Counted from the stretch's first letter, positions 8,666 to 17,834 are shown. The stretch: DNA of 31,658 nt from Lachnospiraceae bacterium (GCA_900769115.1 CAAGFJ010000065.1:1-31658); one strand, 5' to 3'. The notes: generated by a model not told the origin, from the letters alone. Made by a program: numbers and translations.

Positions 8666-8712
8666 CATCGAACTATCTTATGATACGTTCCCCTTATATA
8701 TGATATAAAAGG

Positions 8713-8746
8713 AAATGGCAGATGATATATCAATCATCTGCCATTT
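8713..8746. terminator. Bidirectional terminator between convergent genes
   Basis: A perfect 14-bp stem (8713-8726 with 8733-8746) closes a 6-base loop. A-rich and T-rich stem ends make it work on both strands. It lies between the plus-strand surface protein stop and the minus-strand response regulator stop. Confidence 0.85.
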
Positions 8747-8762
8747 CTCATGAACTGCGTAT

Positions 8763-9470
8763 CTATTCAAACATATAAGCAAAATATGTCTCCTTAAAAG
8801 CAACATAATTATTGCGGGAAATAGGAATTGTAATTCCACTCTTCGTTACAATCTGGGACTTCGTAAACTGTTCAATATATTTCATGTTCACGATATAACT
8901 CCGATGGCATCGGAAAAAGCCTTTCTCAGACGTAAAGATGTCTGCACAATCAGAAAAAAGCTCCCTGATCTCTACCTGTGTACCGTTCGATAAATATACA
9001 ACAACCTCTTTATTCTGCGCCTCTAATAACTCTGTCTCTTCTAACGTGATATTACAACGACCACCTGCGATCTTTGCAAAAAATGTCTCTTTCCTCTTAT
9101 CCAGACTCGCATAGAAATCATTCATGACTTCAAAAAACATTGTATCCTGAACCGGCTTGATCAGGTAATGAAAAGCCCGCACGTCATAAGAATCTACAGC
9201 AAACTCACGGGAAGAAGTCAGAAAAATAATTGGTACCTTCTGATTCTTCACCCTTAATTCTCTCGCTGTATCCATACCGTTCAGTAACGGCATAATCACA
9301 TCTAACAGAATCAGATCCATACATTCCGTCTGCTGCGCCTGAATCAGGTCATCTCCATTCGTAAATTGGAAGATTGTAAGTGCTACTTTATTCTGTTGTC
9401 CCCACTGCTCTAGTAAGCTGCGGGTCGTTTCTACACAATATACGTCATCATCACATATACCAATCTTCAC
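8763..9470 (-). CDS. LytTR-family response regulator
   Basis: Two-component regulator of the AgrA/LytR type, 235 residues. The receiver domain (1-120) has the acidic cluster D7-D9, phospho-acceptor D57 in LLDVIMP, T85 and K105 in the IKP motif. A LytTR DNA-binding domain follows (about 135-235), with the typical FFRCHRSYIVNM segment. GTG at 9470 with GGAGG about seven bases upstream is the start. No histidine kinase gene lies in the window, so it is an orphan here. It follows the penicillin-binding protein gene by 41 bases on the same strand and may be co-transcribed with it. The target genes are unknown; envelope functions are plausible from context only. Confidence 0.9.
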   Translation of the reverse strand: MKIGICDDDVYCVETTRSLLEQWGQQNKVALTIFQFTNGDDLIQAQQTECMDLILLDVIMPLLNGMDTARELRVKNQKVPIIFLTSSREFAVDSYDVRAFHYLIKPVQDTMFFEVMNDFYASLDKRKETFFAKIAGGRCNITLEETELLEAQNKEVVVYLSNGTQVEIRELFSDCADIFTSEKGFFRCHRSYIVNMKYIEQFTKSQIVTKSGITIPISRNNYVAFKETYFAYMFE

Positions 9471-9511
9471 AAGAAACCTCCATCCTGCCTACCCAGGTTC
9501 CTGACCATCTG

Positions 9512-11854
9512 TTAAGATGTCGGCTGTGCTGTCGCATCTGTAGCAGGCGCCTGTGTGGTTGGTGCCTGCGTTGTCGGTGCTTCTGTCGCCGGTGCCTGTG
9601 TGGTTGGTGCTTCTGTTGCCGGTGCCGCCGTCACCGGTGCTTCTGTTGCTGGTGCGGCTGTATCCGTTGAAACTTCTGTTGTCTTCTCTGCTTTCTTTTT
9701 CTTCTTTTTCTTCTTGTCTTTCTCGTCCTCGGAATCCTCTGAGCTGGACCGTGTATCCTTCCAGTCCTTAGTAGAACGAACCCACTCGTAATCTGGGAAT
9801 CCAATATCCTTCAATCCATCATGAATCTCCGCCATAAAATTATGCCAGATGCTTCCCGGATAAGTGGAACCCCACAAACCTCTTGTTGCCTGTGGTGTAT
9901 CATATCCTACCCATACACTCATTGTATAATATGGTGTGTATGCGCAAAACCATCCATCGGTATTATTATCGGTTGTACCGGTCTTACCTGCACAAGACAT
10001 ACCTCTAATTCCCAGACCACTCGCTGTACCACCATTAAATACACCCTGTAACATGGACGTCATCATTCTGGATGCATTCAGTTCATATACCTGCTTTGAC
10101 TTAATGTTGTCCTTTACAATCTCATTGCCCTGTGAATCTGTAATCTTAACAATACAGGTTGGTTTACGGAATTCACCATCATTCTCAATAGTCGCATAAC
10201 CAGACGCCATCTCTACCGTAGTTGCACCATATGTAAGCCCACCAAGGCAGGCAGCCATATTCTGCCGATCCTCAATCGTTAAATAATTAAAGTTCATGTT
10301 CAGAAGATATTCTGCACCTACTTCCGGTGTCAATTGTCCAAACAAACGATATGCCACCACATTCTTCGATGCCGCTACCGCCTGTGCTAATGAGATCATT
10401 CCAGAATAGGATCTTCCGGAGTTCTCCGGCATATTGGCCTGTTCAAACTTTGTATCATCCACACGGGTCTGTGGTGTATATCCTCTCTCAAGCTGTGGCG
10501 TATATACGATCAATGGCTTAATTGTACTACCCGGCTGTCTTGCACTCTGATAAGCACGGTTCAGACTATATCCCTGCAATTCATTCTGCGTACGTCCACC
10601 GACGATTGCAACAACCCGGCCTGTTGAATTATCAATACAGGTTGCTGCACCCTGCAGATTGTAGATTCCTGTCTCATCATTCTTATCTTCATCTACTGAT
10701 AATGTCTCATCTACTGACTTTTGAAGCAGCTTCTGCTTCTTAGGTTCTATAGACGTATAGATCTGATATCCACCCGTATATAATGTTGCATAATACTCAT
10801 CATACGTTGCACGATATCTCTCGTTATAAGCATGCTGTTCCTCAATCGTATCAAACTTGTATTGGAACTCAAAGCCTGCCTGCTCCATCAACGCTTCTGT
10901 TGCACAGAAATTCGTAAATGTCTCTACATAATCATGGCTGATCTTCTTCTCCGGTGCCAGCTCCACCTTCTCTTCCATCGCCATCTCATACTCTAAATCG
11001 TTCAAGTATCCCAATTCATGCATATCTTTCAGAATCTTATGCTGTCGTTCTGTCGTATGGTCCGGGTTCACTCTCGGATCGTAATATGTCGGGCTATTTG
11101 GGATTGCACACAGATAAGCAACCTCCGCTACAGACAATTCATCCAGATCCTTATCAAAATACCCCTTTGCTGCAGCACCAATGCCATAATATCCATTCGA
11201 GAAGAAGATCGTATTCAGATAGAACTCTAAGATCTGCTGCTTGGTATACTTCTTCTCCAACTCCCATGAAATGAAGATCTCTTTGAACTTTCTTTCATAT
11301 TTCTGGGCATTTGTTCTCTCTGCACTTACTTCCTTGGTTAAGAAAATACCTCTCGCAAGCTGCTGTGTAATAGTACTTGCTCCCTGTGTAATAGAGCCCT
11401 TATTACGGAACAGAATCATTGCCGCACGCATGATGCCCTCATAATCCACACCATGATGTTCATAAAAACGTCTGTCCTCAACCGACACCATTGCCTCGAC
11501 AAAGTAGGCTGGTATCTCATCATACGTCTTATAATATACCTCTTTCTCACCGGTTACTTCCCGCAGCTTCCTGCCTTTTGCATCATATACAATTGAGGTT
11601 TCATCCTGGCGAAATGTATCGATAGACGACTCTTCCACGATCTTCTTCGCCTCTTGGCGATACGTCAGTATATCCTTGCCAAACTTCTCGTAGACAAAAT
11701 ATCCACCGATCACGCCAATCAGCACAACCACAACAAACAGATAGCTTAATATAATTCTTCTTACTCTCTTCCTCTTGCGTCTGCGCTCTCTCTTCGCTCT
11801 TCGTAATTTCTTTTTTTCTAATTCTTCTGGTGTGAGATTCTTGTTATCCGCCAT
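9512..11854 (-). CDS. Class A penicillin-binding protein (PBP1A type)
   Basis: Bifunctional peptidoglycan glycosyltransferase/transpeptidase. Numbered from an upstream in-frame ATG (11866): a basic cytoplasmic N terminus, one membrane anchor (about 38-58), then a GT51 domain (about 100-290) with SVEDRRFYEHHG including the catalytic Glu (E130) and QGASTITQQLAR. A transpeptidase domain (about 400-690) carries the active-site Ser in PGSTIK (S447), the SKN triad (501-503 region) and KTGTT (628-632). The tail has a Lys-rich stretch then Thr/Ala/Pro repeats (about 735-784). The second ATG, at 11854, is preferred because GAGGG lies five bases before it, giving 780 residues. It is preceded by the YhaN-like gene (74-base gap) and followed by the LytTR gene. 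Confidence 0.93.
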   Translation of the reverse strand: MADNKNLTPEELEKKKLRRAKRERRRKRKRVRRIILSYLFVVVVLIGVIGGYFVYEKFGKDILTYRQEAKKIVEESSIDTFRQDETSIVYDAKGRKLREVTGEKEVYYKTYDEIPAYFVEAMVSVEDRRFYEHHGVDYEGIMRAAMILFRNKGSITQGASTITQQLARGIFLTKEVSAERTNAQKYERKFKEIFISWELEKKYTKQQILEFYLNTIFFSNGYYGIGAAAKGYFDKDLDELSVAEVAYLCAIPNSPTYYDPRVNPDHTTERQHKILKDMHELGYLNDLEYEMAMEEKVELAPEKKISHDYVETFTNFCATEALMEQAGFEFQYKFDTIEEQHAYNERYRATYDEYYATLYTGGYQIYTSIEPKKQKLLQKSVDETLSVDEDKNDETGIYNLQGAATCIDNSTGRVVAIVGGRTQNELQGYSLNRAYQSARQPGSTIKPLIVYTPQLERGYTPQTRVDDTKFEQANMPENSGRSYSGMISLAQAVAASKNVVAYRLFGQLTPEVGAEYLLNMNFNYLTIEDRQNMAACLGGLTYGATTVEMASGYATIENDGEFRKPTCIVKITDSQGNEIVKDNIKSKQVYELNASRMMTSMLQGVFNGGTASGLGIRGMSCAGKTGTTDNNTDGWFCAYTPYYTMSVWVGYDTPQATRGLWGSTYPGSIWHNFMAEIHDGLKDIGFPDYEWVRSTKDWKDTRSSSEDSEDEKDKKKKKKKKAEKTTEVSTDTAAPATEAPVTAAPATEAPTTQAPATEAPTTQAPTTQAPATDATAQPTS
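9533..9660 (-). repeat. Thr/Ala/Pro-coding tandem repeat in the PBP tail
   Basis: Degenerate tandem repeats encode variants of ATEAPTTQAP near the C terminus of the penicillin-binding protein, after a run of lysines. The plus strand shows recurring GGTGCTTCTGT and GTGGTTGGTGC units. Such tracts can change length by slippage. They produce long spurious open frames on the plus strand. Confidence 0.8.
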
Positions 11855-11928
11855 GTTTTCCCTCATTTCCAGCTATTCTTGACCGCTGTTAAGACACCAC
11901 TGTCCACAGCTTTTTAACAACTTAATAA

Positions 11929-13599
11929 TTATAAAGAAATCGCGTGATAAGCAATTCCTAATTGCGTACACATCTCCTGAAGACCAGGATTCGTTGTAAA
12001 CATAATGATCTGTCGGTTCAGATACTCGCCTAAACAGCTTACCGTATTATATAATCTCTGATAATCATATGTAACAAAAATATCATCTATGATTATTGGT
12101 AACTCCTCCGCAATCAACACATTTGCAATGGACAAACGCAATGCCAGATAGATCTGCTCAATCGTTCCCGTACTTAAATAATCCATGCTGATAAAGGAAT
12201 TACCACTCTTAACTAACACATTCAACTGATTATCAATTCGAACTTCCGTATACTTTCCATTGGTTATCTTACGTACAAGCGCAGATACCTGATCATTCAA
12301 TACACTTCCAAAAGAATCATAAATCTCTTCTGACAGATCCCGAATCGTACCGATTGCAAGATCCAATGCAGCCAATTCCACATTGTTCGCCGCCATCTTC
12401 TCCTTGATCTGGTTGATCTCGAGCAGCATCTCTTCCTGTGCTTTGCGCTCCTGTAAGATATTCTCCTTCTTATTGCGAAGTTCAGCAAGCTTTGCGTTCC
12501 ATTCACTCTGATCAGCAGACTGCGCAACCGCCGCCTCGGCTTTGGCATCCTCAAATCCCTGTTCAATCTCAATCTCTTCTAACAGACGGTATAGCCTCGC
12601 TCTTCTGGAAAATACCTGAATCAGTGTAATGATCACTAACAAGATACCGAATCCCATAATTCCCATCTTAAGCTGTGGAATGTTGACCGGAATAACCCAT
12701 GCAATACCAACAAACAAAGCAATAAAGACCAGACCGAAAAACAATAATACAAATGCATTATCCAGAATACTTCTCTTGCCCATATTCTGTAACATCTTCA
12801 TATCTTTCTCTCGGGCAGTCAGTTCTTCCTCTGCTTCCTCTTCCGGTTGCTCATCTTCCTCTGACTCTTCCTCTTCCCGCATAGACGCATTCTTGATCGG
12901 CGTGAATTGCAGCTTGGCTTCTTCCTTGTCTCCGCCAGACGCTTCCACCTTCTTATATTCCTCTTCTACCGCAGCTATCTCCGCATCATAATCACGTTCC
13001 AACTGCAACTTAGCAGTCAGTTCCTGCTCTCTTGCCTCCAGTGGCTCGTTATCAAATTCTTTCTTCTTATCCTTCAACTGTGTAATGGCATTCACCGCAT
13101 CCACATCTCCAGCTCTCGTAGATGCCATGTTCACAATATAGTCATTCAACCGGTCTACAATCGCATGACTTGTTGCCAGTTCTGTCTGCCCTACGCACAA
13201 GGTATTCATATACGTGCTTTTATCCGTCCGGATCAAGGTTCCCATCAGGCTATCCGGCTGCTGCAACGGCACCTCATATCCGGAATTCAGATCTTTCACA
13301 ACCATATTCCTGCTGTCTTTCAGAAAATTCCGGTCAATCTGGTATTGTCCCTGTTCCGTTGTTACTTCCATTGAGCCTGCATATGCATCACTGTTGATCG
13401 GTTTGCGCTTCTCATATGCATTCACTCTTCCGTTATTCTGAGCTCCATCCAGACCATACATCATGTCTACAATGAAGTCCTTGGTTGTCGTCTTACCTGC
13501 TTCATTTGCCCCATATAATATATTCACACCAGGTGCAAGAGAAATATCTTTATCATGAAATTGTCCAAAATCTTGTAAATGCAGCTTATCAATCTTCAT
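11929..13599 (-). CDS. YhaN-like SMC/Rad50-type ATPase with membrane segments
   Basis: P-loop ATPase of the SbcC/Rad50/YhaN class, 556 residues. Walker A is GANEAGKT (30-37). A coiled-coil and acidic Glu-rich segment (about 175-265) is followed by two hydrophobic membrane-type helices (about 281-303 and 311-330). A second coiled coil follows (about 335-425). The ABC signature region is LSTGT (475-479) and Walker B is PIIIDDIF (501-508). Paired transmembrane helices in the coil are found in YhaN-type proteins but not in classical SbcC. It starts one base after the stop of the phosphoesterase gene, so the two probably form a complex. The coils are short compared with SbcC (about 1000 residues). 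A role in DNA processing at the membrane is inferred from the family. Confidence 0.85.
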   Translation of the reverse strand: MKIDKLHLQDFGQFHDKDISLAPGVNILYGANEAGKTTTKDFIVDMMYGLDGAQNNGRVNAYEKRKPINSDAYAGSMEVTTEQGQYQIDRNFLKDSRNMVVKDLNSGYEVPLQQPDSLMGTLIRTDKSTYMNTLCVGQTELATSHAIVDRLNDYIVNMASTRAGDVDAVNAITQLKDKKKEFDNEPLEAREQELTAKLQLERDYDAEIAAVEEEYKKVEASGGDKEEAKLQFTPIKNASMREEEESEEDEQPEEEAEEELTAREKDMKMLQNMGKRSILDNAFVLLFFGLVFIALFVGIAWVIPVNIPQLKMGIMGFGILLVIITLIQVFSRRARLYRLLEEIEIEQGFEDAKAEAAVAQSADQSEWNAKLAELRNKKENILQERKAQEEMLLEINQIKEKMAANNVELAALDLAIGTIRDLSEEIYDSFGSVLNDQVSALVRKITNGKYTEVRIDNQLNVLVKSGNSFISMDYLSTGTIEQIYLALRLSIANVLIAEELPIIIDDIFVTYDYQRLYNTVSCLGEYLNRQIIMFTTNPGLQEMCTQLGIAYHAISL

Positions 13600-13600
13600 C

Positions 13601-14659
13601 TTACTGTTCTCCCGTCTTCAATAGTACATCTAATCCGTAATGAACTGCTTTCCTGCAAACCTCATCACTATAATAATTATCGGATAACTGATGAATGAAT
13701 TGTCCGACCAGATTATTCTGGTTCTCCTGATACAGGGCATTCAGATCATACTCGCCTGCATCCTCCGTAATCACTTCATAGATATTATAGCGATCCATCA
13801 GACTGCTGAAATCAAACACATCATGATTATGATTCTGCCCCTTCACAAGAATCCGGTATATATTCTGTGTTCCCAGATTACGAATCTGCTTATCTACCAG
13901 ATCTACGATCATCTGTGGTGTATGATCCGGCTTAATATTGATCAGCAGATTCATATAGCAACGCTTCGCAACCGGTACAAATTCCGTATGTACCACACCG
14001 TCGGTCACTTCGCCATAGATATACCCTCTCGCTCCGGTATCCGTATAATCAATCGGCTCCAGGGAACCACACATGATAACCGCATTCTCTTTGATCACTT
14101 CCGGCTTGTGTATATGTCCCAATGCAATATAATCAAAATTCGATTCCTTCAGATTCTTCTTGTTGAATGGCAAATGCTTTGCATCCCCACCATGTGCCAA
14201 CAGAATATTAAACGCACCCTGCTTTGCCGGCTTAATGTGGTTCAGAATATCATCTTCATTCTCTTTGCTGTTATAGGAAAAACCTGTTACACAAGTATTC
14301 AGATCCTTCATATACACATTACTGATCTTATCTGCCGACAAACAGATCGTCTTAGAAGAAAACTTATAATTCGCCATAGGACTATCCGGCTTCATATAAT
14401 CATTACTTCCTGCAATCATGATCGTCTTTGTCTTTGTAAGCTTGGACAACATATAGTCCACATCCCTCAGCATGCCCTCTGACGGCGGCATATGAAACAG
14501 ATCTCCTGCAATCAATAACAGATCTACCTGCTTCGCTTCCGCATTCTCTATCACTTTAACAAATGTATCTTTGATCTCCTGTTGTCTGGCTTCACTCCAA
14601 GGTTTTCCTTTATCCGGCTGTACTCCTAAATGTACATCTGCCATATGTATAAATCTCAT
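13601..14659 (-). CDS. YhaO/SbcD-like metallophosphoesterase (DNA repair exonuclease family)
   Basis: Calcineurin-like phosphoesterase related to SbcD/Mre11/YhaO, 352 residues. Metal-site motifs: D8-x-H10 (ADVH), GD at 52-53 (IAGDLF), H156 (LLAHGG) and GHIH (181-184). The usual GNHD motif reads GSND (84-87), so the metal-ligand Asn and catalytic His positions are changed. Nuclease activity may be altered or lost. ATG at 14659 is preceded by AGGAAGG. A good promoter lies about 45 bases upstream. It is translationally adjacent to the YhaN-like ATPase gene, as expected for an SbcCD-like pair. A phosphoesterase acting on other substrates is an alternative. Confidence 0.85.
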   Translation of the reverse strand: MRFIHMADVHLGVQPDKGKPWSEARQQEIKDTFVKVIENAEAKQVDLLLIAGDLFHMPPSEGMLRDVDYMLSKLTKTKTIMIAGSNDYMKPDSPMANYKFSSKTICLSADKISNVYMKDLNTCVTGFSYNSKENEDDILNHIKPAKQGAFNILLAHGGDAKHLPFNKKNLKESNFDYIALGHIHKPEVIKENAVIMCGSLEPIDYTDTGARGYIYGEVTDGVVHTEFVPVAKRCYMNLLINIKPDHTPQMIVDLVDKQIRNLGTQNIYRILVKGQNHNHDVFDFSSLMDRYNIYEVITEDAGEYDLNALYQENQNNLVGQFIHQLSDNYYSDEVCRKAVHYGLDVLLKTGEQ

Positions 14660-14699
14660 CTTCGCACCTTCCTCTATACCGTTCTAACAATCCGATACT

Positions 14700-14728
14700 A
14701 TTATATTAGATTTTTCCCATAAAGGCAA
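14700..14728 (-). promoter_or_regulatory. Sigma-A promoter for the YhaO/YhaN operon
   Basis: Minus strand: -35 TTGCCT (14723-14728), 17-base spacer, -10 TATAAT (14700-14705). The predicted start is about 35 bases before the phosphoesterase ATG. It may also drive the downstream ATPase, penicillin-binding protein and LytTR genes, as no strong terminator separates them. Confidence 0.6.
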
Positions 14729-14755
14729 ATTTTTCACGCTATTTTTAAGAACTTC

Positions 14756-16573
14756 TTAATTTTTCAATTTCATGCTCTTTTTAAAACCCGTCTTCCCTTT
14801 GAATAGCTTTTTATATTTTTTAACACATTTCTTCTTAGCAACCTTCACAACCGCATTGCTCTTGATCTTCTTTAACGCATTCTTGCCAACCGACTTCAGC
14901 TTGCCTGACTTGATCATAATCTTAGAAAGCTTCTTATCACCGGCAAACGCATTTGCACCAATCTTCGTTACATTTGCACCCACTGTCACCTGCTTTAACT
15001 TCTTGCAATTCTTAAATGCATTCTTGCCAATCTCTGTTACTGCCAGCGTACATCCACCACGCATCACACTGTCTGCAATCACCACACTCTTGATGTTCTT
15101 AGCATCTGCGCCAACTGCTGCTACTGCACCACCCTGTTCACTTGCATTTATTACCTGATAAACAACATGATTCACAGTGAACTTGGTACCCGCAGCAGGC
15201 ACTCCACCAATCAATGACTGTGCATACTCATTCTGAGACACATCAATCTCATCCTGCTTTGCACCTGTAAAGCTGGAGTTCGCAATATATGTGACATTCT
15301 TTGGAATTACCATCTCATGAATATTCCGACAATCCTTGAACGCATTCTCCCCAATCTTCTCTACGCTTTCCGGCAAAATAATCTTGTTCAGATTCATACA
15401 TCCATCAAATGTATCATTCTCAATTGCTTTCACACCTTCCGGAATCACAATCTCATGGAGATTCGGGCATCCCTGAAACGCTCCCGTTCCGATCTTATCC
15501 AGCGTCGTTCCCAGAAAATATATGTTATTCAGATTCGCACATCCATAGAACGCATATGCCTCTAAAGAACGTAGTGTTGCCGGCATAGTTACTGCATGAA
15601 TATTCTGGCACCCATCAAAAATATACTGAGGAACCGTTGTAATAGAGGTCTTTGACAGATCAATCTCCATATTCACACAATCCTTAAAGCAGGACTCCCC
15701 AATACTTGTCACGCTCTCCGGCAATGTAAACGGATGTGGATCCGAACTGATGTTGGCATTCTTTGCAAATGCAAATGCACCAACCATTGTCAGATGGGAA
15801 CCTGCCACAAATTCCACACCGTTCAGGTTGCCATTGCCATAGAATGCATAATTACCAATCTTCTCTACCGAAACCGGCACAACGAACTTTCTGCCGCCGC
15901 CATTGTTACCTTCCACGGCATAATCTCCAATCTCTCTCAAACCATCCGGAAATGTATAGACCCCGTTAATTCCCGACGGTGCCATACGATAGAGCTTCGT
16001 TCCATCTGCGCTTAACAATAATTCCCCCTGGTTGTCCACATTACCATCCTGTCCTGCCGCCTTAAATGTCGTATTACCCGCAGCAACTACAAATCTACTG
16101 ATAGAACTACAGGTCAGGAACGCTGTAGCATCTAAAGATGTACAACCTGCCGGAATCTCTACAACAGAGAAATTCTCACGCTCCAAAGTCACCGAATCAT
16201 CCTGCACATTCTCTGCAGCATATGCACATACCGAACTTAACCTCTTACACTCACCAAACGCTTTCTCCCCCAATGACTGTATCGTATCTGGCATGATCAC
16301 GGTTGTTAATTCCCCACAGCCATAAAACACATTAGCTCCAATCCCGGTAACCGTCTGCCCGGCAATCTGCCTCGGAATGACAACCTCTGTTACCTGATTC
16401 CCTCCGGTAAATCCGGTGATCACACCGTTGCTGCACACAAACAATGATGCATTTGTAAATGCATACGTCTTCGTCTGTGTCTGTGCCTGCACATTCACAG
16501 TCCACCCCAACACCATCATCATACAGATCACACAGGTGATCCATTTCTTTGCCATACCTCTTGTCTTCTCCAT
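14756..16573 (-). CDS. Secreted BspA-type leucine-rich-repeat protein
   Basis: Predicted extracellular protein of 605 residues. A signal peptide (about 1-31, ending near VQAQ) is followed by many LRR_5/BspA units of about 23 residues, with the recurring IGxxAFxxCxxL pattern (about 55-460, and again about 490-565). The C-terminal 50 residues are very Lys-rich, possibly for electrostatic binding to wall polymers. No LPXTG or transmembrane anchor is seen. ATG at 16573 follows GGGAGGAAC; an internal ATG at residue 7 is less well placed. It has no catalytic domain, unlike the other LRR protein in the window. Adhesion is a family-based guess. The stop lies just before the promoter of the YhaO-like gene, and no strong terminator was seen between them. 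Confidence 0.85.
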   Translation of the reverse strand: MEKTRGMAKKWITCVICMMMVLGWTVNVQAQTQTKTYAFTNASLFVCSNGVITGFTGGNQVTEVVIPRQIAGQTVTGIGANVFYGCGELTTVIMPDTIQSLGEKAFGECKRLSSVCAYAAENVQDDSVTLERENFSVVEIPAGCTSLDATAFLTCSSISRFVVAAGNTTFKAAGQDGNVDNQGELLLSADGTKLYRMAPSGINGVYTFPDGLREIGDYAVEGNNGGGRKFVVPVSVEKIGNYAFYGNGNLNGVEFVAGSHLTMVGAFAFAKNANISSDPHPFTLPESVTSIGESCFKDCVNMEIDLSKTSITTVPQYIFDGCQNIHAVTMPATLRSLEAYAFYGCANLNNIYFLGTTLDKIGTGAFQGCPNLHEIVIPEGVKAIENDTFDGCMNLNKIILPESVEKIGENAFKDCRNIHEMVIPKNVTYIANSSFTGAKQDEIDVSQNEYAQSLIGGVPAAGTKFTVNHVVYQVINASEQGGAVAAVGADAKNIKSVVIADSVMRGGCTLAVTEIGKNAFKNCKKLKQVTVGANVTKIGANAFAGDKKLSKIMIKSGKLKSVGKNALKKIKSNAVVKVAKKKCVKKYKKLFKGKTGFKKSMKLKN

Positions 16574-16691
16574 GCTTGTTCCTCCCTTAGCTTATAATTG
16601 GCTATTATCTCTTACTTTTATCACAACGACTTTTGTTGCTTTAGAAGCATTAGTACCCTTTATTTTACCATATTATACATTAGAACAAAAC

Positions 16692-16729
16692 ACCCGGCAG
16701 GAAATTATTATCACAAATCTCCGCCGGGT
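16692..16729 (-). terminator. Terminator downstream of the Rpn-type nuclease gene
   Basis: Arms ACCCGGC (16692-16698) and GCCGGGT (16723-16729). The minus strand continues GTTTTGTTCT after the stem. It lies 28 bases beyond the nuclease stop. The stem and adjoining GGAGATTTG resemble the terminator at 17925-17964. Confidence 0.8.
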
Positions 16730-16756
16730 AATTGACTATTACTAAACTATATTCTC

Positions 16757-17713
16757 TTATCCATTAGTAGAATGAAGGGCTTGCACCCTATTCACAATCT
16801 CCGCCACATCATATTCCGGCACATACCCCTTTGCAATCTCGCATATATGCTGCACCGTTTCCAGATCTTCTTCCAGTTCCTCCGCAATTGTTTCCGGTTC
16901 TTTTCCTTTCTTTAGCTTGCGGCAGATCAGACTGACCAGCTTAGACAACTCACCGCTTCCGTAACCACTGTCGTAACCACTTCCGTAGCCTTCCTCATAA
17001 CCCTCGTCGTATATCGTCTGCTTATGCTGTTCTTCATCATACTCGAATATGGTCATCTTTACCACCTCCGCCTTATTCTGCAACAGGAACTCCTTCAATA
17101 TATCATCCCTGATACAGTCATCCACCGCTTTGCTCACGGCATCTCTCAACGTATCTCCGTCTGTCTGATATGTCCTTACACAATTAACATATTCCATATA
17201 CTCAAACAATGCCGGACACTTGCGAAGCAGTTCTTCATTATAACCCGGATTAATGTTTAACTGGGTAACTCTCAACTCTAACGCAGGATCCTCTTCCGGT
17301 ATCTCAAATGCCGTCGACAGATACAGTTCCTTCCTCTCCGGCTGCTCCTCCCTGCCATTATAAAATACCACAAATCTCGGTGTCGGCAGCTTCACCAGTC
17401 TTCTCGAATACAGATCTTTCTTGATCGTGTACTTCTCATACTGCTCGCACACGTACATCAGATCCCGGAACGGCAGGTTCGGATTCACCGTCGACTGATG
17501 TTCATACAATTGTATGCGCATATCAATCAGACAGGAAACATCATTCTTCATGCTCATATAGATTGCATTCTCTAACGTTACTATCTCCAACGCTTCCAAA
17601 TCATCATAATCTGTATCATTCACTGCATTGTATAGCTCCAACAACCGTGCTTTTTCTTTAAATAACATACGGAATACCGTATCTTTGTATTCCCTGTTCA
17701 CATATGGTTTCAT
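16757..17713 (-). CDS. Rpn-family PD-(D/E)XK nuclease / putative transposase-related protein
   Basis: Resembles the Rpn (recombination-promoting nuclease, PD-(D/E)XK transposase-like) family, 318 residues. The nuclease core is visible as D64 in LIDMR followed by E71-x-Q73 in LYEHQS, then NPNLPFRDL. The N-terminal RMLFKEKARLLELYNAV segment is also typical. Near the C terminus (about 237-255) are Gly-Tyr repeats of the form GYxSGY, then charged helices. ATG at 17713 has AAAGGAG eight bases upstream. It stands alone with its own promoter and terminator. Family members promote RecA-independent DNA exchange and often occur in many genomic copies. No inverted repeats were found bordering it. Confidence 0.85.
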   Translation of the reverse strand: MKPYVNREYKDTVFRMLFKEKARLLELYNAVNDTDYDDLEALEIVTLENAIYMSMKNDVSCLIDMRIQLYEHQSTVNPNLPFRDLMYVCEQYEKYTIKKDLYSRRLVKLPTPRFVVFYNGREEQPERKELYLSTAFEIPEEDPALELRVTQLNINPGYNEELLRKCPALFEYMEYVNCVRTYQTDGDTLRDAVSKAVDDCIRDDILKEFLLQNKAEVVKMTIFEYDEEQHKQTIYDEGYEEGYGSGYDSGYGSGELSKLVSLICRKLKKGKEPETIAEELEEDLETVQHICEIAKGYVPEYDVAEIVNRVQALHSTNG

Positions 17714-17834
17714 TCATTATACTCCTTTATCTGTTCATTCCCTGAGTATTGTTAAATCGAATGGCATCACAATGTCTCCAAAGTATAATAAAAGACTCTC
17801 AATCATATGAGAATATAGTGAAATACTTGATAAC

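Noticed and set aside
9380..9791. Open frames on the plus strand rich in Cys/Arg or Val/Ala/Gly
   Set aside because: They are antisense to the low-complexity repeat tail of the PBP gene, lack ribosome sites and resemble no family.
13691..14482. 263-residue plus-strand open frame
   Set aside because: Antisense to the phosphoesterase gene, which has clear family motifs; no ribosome site and Ile/His-rich composition typical of shadow frames.
16757..17713. Rpn-type gene as a full insertion sequence
   Set aside because: No terminal inverted repeats or target-site duplication were found; it has its own promoter and terminator.
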